This document shows, piece after piece, positions 1-6,680 of a stretch of 7,388 bases of DNA. The notes below the pieces were generated by a model. It worked only from the letters and a program-made list of their open reading frames with translations. It did no database searches and was not told the DNA's origin. The DNA comes from an uncultured Clostridia bacterium (GTDB lineage: Bacteria; Bacillota; Clostridia; Oscillospirales; Acutalibacteraceae). The stretch spans positions 1 through 7,388 of the forward strand of contig CALZMC010000023.1 in the NCBI GenBank assembly GCA_945788455.1, given 5' to 3'. A program made the translations under genes and the position numbers. The first letter of the stretch is position 1; every line of letters begins with the position of its first letter.

Positions 1-387
1 TGCCTCAAGCACCTCGTCATCCATACTCTGTGCACCGAGCTCGATACTCGTTACGCCATAGCTTTTTAATATTTCTAATATCTCCCTATCAATGCAGTCA
101 GGTCTTGTTGAAATTCTAATTCCTTTAACCTGCTTATTTTTTACATAAGGATATGCACTCTCCAAAAGAGATATCATATAGTCTCTGTTAATCGCTGTAA
201 ATGAGCCACCGAAAAACGCAATCTCATATTCAAATCCCCTGCGCTTTAGCGCTGTCTCAACAGCCTTTTTTACGTCCTCGGGTGTCGGTTGCTTCTCCTG
301 TCCTGTGATAGTGTGCTGATTACAAAAGCTACATTGACAGGGACAGCCCTGATGAGGCACAAAAATACTTATGTTTCCTTTTTTCAT
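1..387 (-). CDS. Elp3-like radical SAM protein, N-terminal 129 residues (3' end outside window)
   Basis: The frame opens with ATG at 387-385 and stays open for 129 codons to the window edge, so the C-terminal part is missing. The N-terminus reads MKKGNISIFVPHQGCPCQC and continues SFCNQ. Cys15, Cys19 and Cys22 form the CxxxCxxC loop that binds the [4Fe-4S] cluster of radical SAM enzymes, with an extra Cys17 inside it. Further on are FFGGSFT (about residues 58-64), the glycine-rich SAM-contact region, and ISTRPDCI (about 93-100), both typical of the Elp3/COG1243-like branch. The start is set by a 4-nt ATGA overlap with the rnc stop; only a weak Shine-Dalgarno-like GGGA lies 3 nt upstream, so translation probably depends on coupling to rnc. 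In clostridia a protein of this type commonly sits between rnc and smc. The substrate of these bacterial homologues is not established. A tRNA-modifying role, by analogy with Elp3, is inference only. Family assignment is confident, function is not. Confidence 0.9.
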   Translation of the reverse strand, partial: MKKGNISIFVPHQGCPCQCSFCNQHTITGQEKQPTPEDVKKAVETALKRRGFEYEIAFFGGSFTAINRDYMISLLESAYPYVKNKQVKGIRISTRPDCIDREILEILKSYGVTSIELGAQSMDDEVLEA

Positions 388-1055
388 AGTCCCATTAGGG
401 TAAGTGCTTCCTTTGCAGCAGCCTGCTCGGCACTCTTTTTACTTCTACCCTTACCTCTGCCGATTACATTTGAATTAAGATGAACCTCGACCTCAAACTG
501 CTTGTCGTGGTCAGGTCCGCTCTCGCCTACTAAAACGTATGTAACGTTTTCGTCAGGATTTTGCTGAACGACCTCTTGAAGAGTCGTTTTGTAATCCTTA
601 AAGCTGATTTTATGATTTTCTACTGCCTTTTCTAAAAATGACAAAACAAACTGCTTTGCACATTCCATTCCGCCGTCAAGATAAATCGCGGCGATAAGTG
701 CCTCAAACGCATTTTCTAAAATTGACGGTCTGTCCTCGCCACCGGTATTAATCTCGCCCTTGCCTAAAAACAGAACAGAGCCAAGACTTATTTCTCTTGC
801 AAAGCCCGACAGACTTTCGGTACATACGAGTGATGAACGAAGCTTTGACAGCTCTCCCTCAGGCATATTCGGGTATTTTTTATACAAAAATTCAGCAGAA
901 ATAATAGACAACACCGCATCGCCTAAAAACTCCATTCGTTCATTTGACTGAATGCCGTTATGTCTTTCGTTAGCGAATGAGGAATGAGTCAATGCCACCA
1001 TTAAGTAATCTTTATTATTAAAGCTATAACCTATTCTCTTTTCAAGAGCCTTCAT
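384..1055 (-). CDS. rnc: Ribonuclease III
   Basis: This is the double-strand-specific endoribonuclease that processes rRNA precursors and structured mRNAs in the cytoplasm as a homodimer. At 223 residues it has the usual bacterial length. The catalytic domain (about 1-145) carries the signature NERMEFLGDAVLS at 38-50, with Glu42 and Asp46 matching E. coli Glu41 and Asp45. A second acidic site lies in ENAFEALIAAIYLDGG (114-129), where Glu118 matches E. coli Glu117. The position matching E. coli Asp114 is Asn115, which is noteworthy. The double-stranded RNA-binding domain runs from about 154 to 220, opening with DYKTTLQEVVQQ and closing with KGRSKKSAEQAAAKEAL. The ATG overlaps the plsX stop as TAATG, and AAAGGAAG seven nt upstream gives a strong ribosome binding site. 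The TGA stop overlaps the start of the radical SAM gene. In many Firmicutes acpP lies just upstream of rnc; here it does not. Confidence 0.97.
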   Translation of the reverse strand: MKALEKRIGYSFNNKDYLMVALTHSSFANERHNGIQSNERMEFLGDAVLSIISAEFLYKKYPNMPEGELSKLRSSLVCTESLSGFAREISLGSVLFLGKGEINTGGEDRPSILENAFEALIAAIYLDGGMECAKQFVLSFLEKAVENHKISFKDYKTTLQEVVQQNPDENVTYVLVGESGPDHDKQFEVEVHLNSNVIGRGKGRSKKSAEQAAAKEALTLMGL

Positions 1056-2044
1056 TACTTTTCTTCCTTTAGTTCATTTTCTATTTCGTCAATCAAATTG
1101 TTATTCAAAAACCATACAGCCTGCTTGATTGCATTTTTAAATGTACGTGCGTCTGCCGAGCCGTGAGCCTTAATAACAGGCTTTTTTACACCGAGCAAAA
1201 CAGCTCCGCCGTACTCCTTATAATCAAACTGCTTTTTCATATCGTCAATGCCTGATTTTACACCGAGATATGAAATTTTTGACAATGGATTTTTCATAAA
1301 GGCCTGCTTTATTCCGTTCATAAGAACCTTGGCAACGCCCTCGTATGTCTTTAAAATCAAATTTCCCGTAAAGCCGTCAGCGACAACAACATCGGCATCG
1401 CCGAACGGAATTTGCCTGCCCTCAATGTTGCCGATAAAATTATACGGTGCATTCTTCATAAGCTCATAAGCTTCCTTAACCATAGGAGTGCCCTTCGTTT
1501 CCTCCTCGCCGTTATTAGCGAGAGCAACTCTTGGGCTGTCAAGCTTCATAATATGCTTCATATAAAGACTGCCCATTAGACCGAATTGATAAAGAAATTC
1601 AGCTCGACACTCTGCATTAGCACCACAGTCCATAAGCAAAAACGGCTTTTCGGCGCTTGGCATAATTGATGCAATAGCAGGGCGCTTAACACCCTTTATT
1701 CTTTTTGTTATCAAGGTCGCACCGACAGTTATGGCACCTGTATTTCCTGCGCTGACGAGTGCATCGCCTCTGCCCTCATTAAGAAGCTTAAAGCCGATAC
1801 CCATTGAAGAGTCAGCCTTTGACTTTAATACAGACCTTGGGTCATCGTGCATAGTGATAATCTCTTTTGTGTCAACTATTTCGCAATCGAGGTTAATCCC
1901 TTCACTTTTGATTGCATCATTAATCCTGTCAACATTACCGACAAGAATAGGCTCAATACCGTATTCATCAACTGCCAGCTTTGTGCCCTTTAAGATTTCC
2001 TGCGGAGCATTATCTCCGCCCATGGCATCAATAATAATTTTCAT
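1055..2044 (-). CDS. plsX: Phosphate acyltransferase PlsX
   Basis: PlsX is a peripheral membrane enzyme that makes acyl-phosphate from acyl-ACP and inorganic phosphate. PlsY then uses the product to acylate glycerol-3-phosphate, the first step of phospholipid synthesis in most Gram-positive bacteria. The 329-residue length is standard. Family motifs appear in order: the N-terminal MKIIIDAMGGDNAP (1-14), SAGNTGA (98-104), MDCGANAE (138-145), NNGEEETKG (177-185), IGNIEGR (204-210), VADGFTGN (221-228), YGGAVLLG (278-285) and KAHGSAD (292-298). The start is preceded by TAGGAT six nt upstream, which overlaps the trmFO TAG stop, so the two genes are probably translationally linked. The TAA stop shares one base with the rnc ATG. 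In many bacteria plsX neighbours fab genes or acpP; none is next to it here. Identification is secure from motif conservation along the whole length. Confidence 0.97.
   Translation of the reverse strand: MKIIIDAMGGDNAPQEILKGTKLAVDEYGIEPILVGNVDRINDAIKSEGINLDCEIVDTKEIITMHDDPRSVLKSKADSSMGIGFKLLNEGRGDALVSAGNTGAITVGATLITKRIKGVKRPAIASIMPSAEKPFLLMDCGANAECRAEFLYQFGLMGSLYMKHIMKLDSPRVALANNGEEETKGTPMVKEAYELMKNAPYNFIGNIEGRQIPFGDADVVVADGFTGNLILKTYEGVAKVLMNGIKQAFMKNPLSKISYLGVKSGIDDMKKQFDYKEYGGAVLLGVKKPVIKAHGSADARTFKNAIKQAVWFLNNNLIDEIENELKEEK
1063..1070 (-). promoter_or_regulatory. Ribosome binding site of rnc inside plsX
   Basis: AAAGGAAG ends seven nt before the rnc ATG and lies in the last codons of plsX (the KEEK tail). 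With the TAATG stop/start overlap it points to strong initiation plus coupling. Confidence 0.75.
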
Positions 2045-2050
2045 ATCTTT

Positions 2051-2056
2051 ATCCTA
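2051..2056 (-). promoter_or_regulatory. Ribosome binding site of plsX, overlapping the trmFO stop
   Basis: TAGGAT is six nt before the plsX ATG. Its first three bases are the TAG stop codon of trmFO, so ribosomes terminating on trmFO would end directly on the plsX ribosome binding site. Confidence 0.7.
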
Positions 2057-3352
2057 CATATTTTCAATAGAGCTATTGAGTGACTCAACTGCTCTTTTTG
2101 CGAGAGCCATATATCGCTCTCTTTTATCTCTTATCTTCGGTTCGATTGGCGGAAGGATACCGAAATTAGCACCCATCGGCTGAAAATCGGTAACACTCTC
2201 GTCACTGATGTATTCACTCAATGCACCAATCATAGTGTCGTTATTCAAAACAAACGGTGGCTTATTCTCCGTGCGCCTTACGGCATTAATGCCTGCCATA
2301 ATTCCGCTCGCGGCACTCTCCATATATCCTTCAACGCCTGTAATCTGACCTGCAAAGAATATATTTTTGTTTTGTCTCAGGCTGAAATCGGCATCAAGAA
2401 GCTTTGGAGAATTCAAAAATGAATTTCTGTGCATAACACCGTAACGGACAAACTCGGCATTTTCAAGTCCGGGAATCATAGAAAAAACTCTCTTTTGCTC
2501 GCCGAACTTCAGGTTAGTTTGAAAGCCTACAAGATTGAACATCGTGCCCTTTGAGTTCTCGCGTCTTAGCTGAACGCATGCCCACGGTCTATGATTAGTG
2601 TTAGGGTCAATAAGACCGACAGGCTTCATAGGACCGAAGCGAGGCGCATCTACGCCTCTTTTTGCAAGCTTTTCGATTGGCATACAACCCTCATAAACAT
2701 CAAAATCGTGAACGATAGCACCTTCGGCATTGACAAGCTCGTTAATAAAGCTTTCGTATTCGGCCTTGTTGAACGGGCAGTTGATATAATCATCATCGCC
2801 ACCCCTATCATATCTTGATGCACCGAATGCCTTATTCATATCAACGCTGTCAGCCATAACTATCGGTGCGGCGGCGTCATAAAATGATAAATAGTCGCCC
2901 ACCAAATTCTGTATGCTCTTTGCTAATGTATCGTCAGTCAAAGGACCTGTTGCAACAACAGTAATTGTGTCATCGTCAAAATCAAGCTCGTTTACTATCT
3001 CGTTAATAACCGTAATATTCTCGTGAGCCTTAATTTTTTCTGTAATTGTTTTTGAAAAAATATCTCTGTCAACGGCGAGTGCTCCGCCTGCTCTGACCGA
3101 GCATTCTCTCGCAACAGGAACAGTAAGTGAGCCGAGCATTGACATTTCTTCCTTCAAAAGACCTGCGGCGCTGTCAAGCCTTGACGCCTTGAGTGAATTT
3201 GAGCATACAAGCTCGGCAAACATATCAGTTTTGTGAGCAGGAGATTTTTTTATAGGCTTCATCTCGTACAGCTCAACCTTATAGCCGGCATTTGCAATCT
3301 GCCAAGCAGCCTCAACACCTGCAAGACCGGCGCCAATAACCTTAAATTTCAT
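2054..3352 (-). CDS. trmFO: tRNA (uracil-54-C5)-methyltransferase, folate/FAD-dependent
   Basis: TrmFO makes ribothymidine (m5U54) in the T-loop of tRNAs, taking the methylene group from 5,10-methylenetetrahydrofolate and reducing equivalents through FAD, unlike SAM-dependent TrmA. The 432-residue protein starts MKFKVIGAGLAGVEAAWQ, a Rossmann dinucleotide-binding loop with GAGLAG at 7-12. Cys50 in AELVCSNSLKA and Cys223 in YEGCMPIEKLAKRG match the two functional cysteines described for the B. subtilis enzyme (Cys53 and Cys226), with the same three-residue offset at both. GQITGVEGYMESAASG (335-350) near the C-terminus is the second conserved FAD-associated block. The ATG lies three nt after the topA stop. 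Its Shine-Dalgarno is weak (GAAG, about eight nt upstream and inside topA), so coupling to topA translation is likely. The order topA-trmFO is conserved in Firmicutes such as Bacillus, where the gene was formerly called gid. Confidence 0.97.
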   Translation of the reverse strand: MKFKVIGAGLAGVEAAWQIANAGYKVELYEMKPIKKSPAHKTDMFAELVCSNSLKASRLDSAAGLLKEEMSMLGSLTVPVARECSVRAGGALAVDRDIFSKTITEKIKAHENITVINEIVNELDFDDDTITVVATGPLTDDTLAKSIQNLVGDYLSFYDAAAPIVMADSVDMNKAFGASRYDRGGDDDYINCPFNKAEYESFINELVNAEGAIVHDFDVYEGCMPIEKLAKRGVDAPRFGPMKPVGLIDPNTNHRPWACVQLRRENSKGTMFNLVGFQTNLKFGEQKRVFSMIPGLENAEFVRYGVMHRNSFLNSPKLLDADFSLRQNKNIFFAGQITGVEGYMESAASGIMAGINAVRRTENKPPFVLNNDTMIGALSEYISDESVTDFQPMGANFGILPPIEPKIRDKRERYMALAKRAVESLNSSIENM

Positions 3353-3355
3353 AAA

Positions 3356-5458
3356 TTAATCTTCGCTTTTCTTTTTCCTTGCAGCAGACTTTGTAAAGCC
3401 ACAGCCCTCTGTGTCAGGACAATAGAGAACGTTACCGCGTCTCTTAAATAATGATTTTCCGCAACGAGGACAAACCTCATCGGTAGGAGTATCCCAAGTC
3501 ATAAAGTTGCAATTTGGATAATTCGAGCAACCGAAGAAGGATGTGCCCTTTCTTGTTTTCTTTTCGATAACATCGCCGCCGCATTCAGGACATTTTGCAG
3601 TTGTTTTGAAAACAAGTGGCTTTGTGTTTTTACATTCAGGGTATCCCGGACAAGCAAGGAATTTTCCGAAACGGCCGACCTTTACAACCATATTGCGACC
3701 GCACTTTTCACAAACGACATCGGTCTCCTCTTCCTTTAGCTTAATTTTAACACCCTGCATATCTGCCTTTGCTTTTTCAAGTGGCTTTTCAAACTCATCG
3801 TAGTAGAGTCTAATCATTTCCTTATAATCTTTTTCGCCACTGTCAATCTTATCCAAATCGCCCTCCATCTTTGAGGTGTATTTTACGTTAACGATATTTG
3901 GAATTTTATCTTCAAGAAGCTTTGTAACAGCCTCGCCCAATTCAGTCGGAACAAACTGCTTTCCCTCGCGCTTAACGTATTCACGGTTCAGGATTGTTGA
4001 TGTAATTGTTACGTATGTTGACGGTCTGCCGACTCCGTTTTCCTCAAGTGCCTTTGTTAGTGACGCCTCAGTATATCTTGCAGGCGGCTGTGTAAAATGC
4101 TGATTTCCCAAGATGCTCTTTAGCTTTAGAACATCGCCCTTAGACATAGCAGGTAGCGGAGATGCATCATCGTCAGCCTTTTCATCATCAACCTTTTCCT
4201 CATAAAGAGCAGTAAAGCCGTCAAACTTAACTGTATAGCCTGTTGCGTTAAAAATATATCCGTTTGCAGTAATTTCAATTTTCATTGTTTCCTGCAGGCA
4301 AGCCTCCATTAAAGATGCAATAAATCTTTCCCAAATCAGCTTGTAAATCTTATACTGGTCTGTTGTCAAATAATCCTTAACAGAGTCGGGAGTAATATTC
4401 GGCATTGACGGTCTTATAGCCTCGTGGCCGTCCTGAATATTGCTCTTTGACTTATAATATCTCGGCTTCTTTGGAAGATATTTTTCGCCGTAGGTTTTTA
4501 GGATATATTCATTACCTGCGGCTCTTGCCTCCTCTGAAATACGAAGAGAGTCAGTTCTCATATAAGTGATAAGACCGACTGTGCCGAGACTGCCTGCGTC
4601 AACGCCCTCGTATAGCTCCTGTGCAGCCTTCATCGTTCTTCTCGCCTGGAAGTTCAGTCTTCGAGAAGCCTCCTGCTGTAATGTTGAGGTAATGAACGGA
4701 GGAGTAGGATTTTTCTTTCTGCTACCCTTTTTTACAGATGTTACAACATATTCTGCGTTTTCTAAATCGGCAAGAATTTTGTCGCTCTGCTCCTTGTTTT
4801 CAATCTTAATTTTTTCGCCGTCCTTGCCGTAAATATTGGCAGAGAAAGCCTTTCTTTCGGGAGGGTTAGTGAACTTTGCATCAATAGACCAATACTCCTC
4901 GGGATTGAATGCTCTGATTTCTTCCTCTCTGTCAACGATAAGACGAAGTGCAACAGACTGAACTCTGCCGGCCGAAAGACCGCGTCTTATTTTTTGTGAA
5001 ATGAACGGAGAAAGCTTATAGCCGATAAGTCTGTCGAGAATTCTTCTCGCCTGCTGAGCGTTAACAAAATCAATGTCAATTGCTCTTGGCTCTGACATAC
5101 CGGTTTTTACACCGTTCTTTGTAATTTCGTTAAAGGTTACTCTATTCTTTTCGTTAAGGTCTAAATCGAGTAATGTTGCGAGGTGCCATGAAATAGCCTC
5201 TCCCTCACGGTCGGGGTCAGTTGCGAGATAAACATAATCTGCGGCATCTGCCTTCTTCTTTAGGTCCTTAACAAAATTTTCCTTACCCTTAATGATTGCG
5301 TACTTTGGCTCAAAATCATTTGAGACATCAACGCTGAGTCTTGCCGCAGGCAAATCTCTTACATGGCCCATAGAAGCGATAACCTCGTATCCCTTTCCTA
5401 AATAGCCCTTAATATTCTTCGCCTTTGCAGGAGACTCTACAATTACTAATTTTGACAT
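3356..5458 (-). CDS. topA: DNA topoisomerase I (type IA)
   Basis: This enzyme relaxes negatively supercoiled DNA by passing one strand through a transient single-strand break held on a tyrosine. The chosen start gives 700 residues, close to other Firmicutes enzymes. The TOPRIM domain is at the N-terminus: Glu8 in MSKLVIVESPAKAKNI and the acidic triad Asp81, Asp83, Glu87 in ATDPDREGEAISWHL bind Mg2+. GLSAGRVQSVALRLI (160-174) follows, and the nucleophile is Tyr299 in GLITYMRTDS. Three C-terminal zinc ribbons each keep four cysteines: 583/586/603/609, 623/626/644/650 and 663/666/680/686. The protein ends in a short basic tail. The ATG at 5458 has AAAGGA eight nt upstream and gives the canonical N-terminus. 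An upstream TTG at 5518 would add 20 residues (MSKAPQEKDIKRYNSERIKD) unlike the family and overlap dprA, so I reject it. It lies 19 nt after dprA. Confidence 0.97.
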   Translation of the reverse strand: MSKLVIVESPAKAKNIKGYLGKGYEVIASMGHVRDLPAARLSVDVSNDFEPKYAIIKGKENFVKDLKKKADAADYVYLATDPDREGEAISWHLATLLDLDLNEKNRVTFNEITKNGVKTGMSEPRAIDIDFVNAQQARRILDRLIGYKLSPFISQKIRRGLSAGRVQSVALRLIVDREEEIRAFNPEEYWSIDAKFTNPPERKAFSANIYGKDGEKIKIENKEQSDKILADLENAEYVVTSVKKGSRKKNPTPPFITSTLQQEASRRLNFQARRTMKAAQELYEGVDAGSLGTVGLITYMRTDSLRISEEARAAGNEYILKTYGEKYLPKKPRYYKSKSNIQDGHEAIRPSMPNITPDSVKDYLTTDQYKIYKLIWERFIASLMEACLQETMKIEITANGYIFNATGYTVKFDGFTALYEEKVDDEKADDDASPLPAMSKGDVLKLKSILGNQHFTQPPARYTEASLTKALEENGVGRPSTYVTITSTILNREYVKREGKQFVPTELGEAVTKLLEDKIPNIVNVKYTSKMEGDLDKIDSGEKDYKEMIRLYYDEFEKPLEKAKADMQGVKIKLKEEETDVVCEKCGRNMVVKVGRFGKFLACPGYPECKNTKPLVFKTTAKCPECGGDVIEKKTRKGTSFFGCSNYPNCNFMTWDTPTDEVCPRCGKSLFKRRGNVLYCPDTEGCGFTKSAARKKKSED

Positions 5459-5466
5459 ATCTTTAA

Positions 5467-5472
5467 TCCTTT
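5467..5472 (-). promoter_or_regulatory. Ribosome binding site of topA
   Basis: AAAGGA sits in the 19-nt dprA-topA gap, eight nt before the ATG at 5458. It decides that start against the TTG at 5518, which would lie inside dprA. Confidence 0.8.
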
Positions 5473-5477
5473 CAGAA

Positions 5478-6680
5478 TTATATCTTTTTATATCTTTTTC
5501 CTGAGGTGCTTTGGACAAGTCCCATAATTTCGAGCTGTGTTAATGCCGAAATTACCGAGCTTGGCTTTACACCTGTTTTTTCAAGTATCAAATCTATATG
5601 ACTAAAGCTGTTATCAAGACAGTCATAAACAAGCTTTAAATCGCCCGTCAAAGAATTCGACTCCTTTTCTAAATCAAGTCGCTTTTCTCTATCGTCATTG
5701 CTTGTATCAAAGTCAGGCTCAACAACCTCGGGTGCGTTTGCACTTTTGTCGCTGTAATCACATATATATTCATCAAGTGTTTTTATCTTTGACAAATCGA
5801 GCGTATCAAATCTCTCGGCATAGGGCTGAACAAGATTTATCGGCTTTGTTGCAATCATGGCACCGTCCTCGATAAGCTTATTTGTTCCTGCAAAATCCAA
5901 GGACAAAACGGAGGCGGGTATCGTAAACACATCTCTGCCCTGTTCAAGAGCATAATTTGCAGTAATAAGGCTACCGCTTTTCACTCCCGCTTCAACGACT
6001 AATACGCCGACAGACAAGCCACTTATAATTCTGTTTCGAAGCGGAAATGTATATTTACCGGCAGGTGTGAACGGCGGATACTCCGTAACGAGTGCGCCGT
6101 TATGCTTAATCGTATCTCGAAGCGACTTGTTTTGGTTTAAATATCCTGCACCGAGTCCGCATCCGAGAACTGCGACAGTCTTGCCTCCTGCCATAATCGC
6201 ACCCTTATGGGCGGCAGTATCGACACCGAGCGCGCCGCCGCTTACTACAACGCCTCCGGCATCACAAACGCCTCTGCTCATAATGTGGGTAACTCTTATC
6301 GAATAATCACTTGCCCTTCGAGTGCCGACAACACCGATAACGGCAAGGCTATCAATATCGGGTAGCTCTCCGTCAACATAAAGAACGGCAGGCGGATTTA
6401 TGAGACTTTTTAATCTTTTTGGATATTTGCTATCCTCAAAATCAATTATCTGCCAGTTATTATTTTGGCAATTATATATTATTTCATCAACGGAATTTAT
6501 ATTTGTCTCCTCAAGGCGATTAATTTGCTTTGAGGTTAAGTTCGGCGACATTCGCCATTCTAAAATATTTGAATTATATATTTCCTTTGCAGAGCCGAAC
6601 TCATCAATCAGCTCTCTGATATTAGCACCCTCTCCGAGTGCAGACTGAAGCCACAGCCAATATCTTTCATTTTTACTCAT
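5478..6680 (-). CDS. dprA: DNA-processing protein DprA (RecA loader)
   Basis: DprA binds incoming single-stranded DNA during natural transformation and loads RecA on it; it is also widespread in bacteria not known to be competent. The 400-residue protein shows the usual three parts. An N-terminal helical SAM/HhH-like region covers about 1-75. The Rossmann-fold DNA-binding core covers about 85-290, with GVVGTRRASDYS (116-127), SGGALGVDTAAHKGA (147-161), FPLRNRIISGLS (212-223) and VVEAGVKSGSLITANYALEQG (228-248). A C-terminal winged-helix domain covers about 345-400. Between core and winged helix is an acidic, low-conservation linker (about 311-345). The ATG at 6680 overlaps the upstream methyltransferase stop as ATGA and has GGGAG eight nt upstream. 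A GTG at 6695 would add only five residues (MGDAS) and its codon lies within the GGGAG region, so I prefer the ATG. Its place directly before topA matches Bacillus and many clostridia. Confidence 0.96.
   Translation of the reverse strand: MSKNERYWLWLQSALGEGANIRELIDEFGSAKEIYNSNILEWRMSPNLTSKQINRLEETNINSVDEIIYNCQNNNWQIIDFEDSKYPKRLKSLINPPAVLYVDGELPDIDSLAVIGVVGTRRASDYSIRVTHIMSRGVCDAGGVVVSGGALGVDTAAHKGAIMAGGKTVAVLGCGLGAGYLNQNKSLRDTIKHNGALVTEYPPFTPAGKYTFPLRNRIISGLSVGVLVVEAGVKSGSLITANYALEQGRDVFTIPASVLSLDFAGTNKLIEDGAMIATKPINLVQPYAERFDTLDLSKIKTLDEYICDYSDKSANAPEVVEPDFDTSNDDREKRLDLEKESNSLTGDLKLVYDCLDNSFSHIDLILEKTGVKPSSVISALTQLEIMGLVQSTSGKRYKKI

Noticed and set aside
289..483. Plus-strand 64-codon frame with a hydrophobic stretch
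   Set aside because: It is antisense to the radical SAM and rnc genes, and its hydrophobicity follows from the complementary strand. There is no independent support.
1731..2183. A 150-codon plus-strand open frame
   Set aside because: It is antisense to the well-supported plsX and the end of trmFO, its translation is low-complexity Ser/Ile/Leu-rich with no recognisable domain, and no ribosome binding site is evident. It is a shadow frame.
4762..4953. Minus-strand 63-codon frame inside topA
   Set aside because: It lies wholly within topA in another frame and shows no family features.
5481..5500. Tandem 10-nt repeat (TATCTTTTTA / TATCTTTTTC) at the end of dprA
   Set aside because: It encodes the basic KRYKKI tail of DprA. 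Two copies of an AT-rich decamer can arise by chance and I see no hairpin or regulatory logic.
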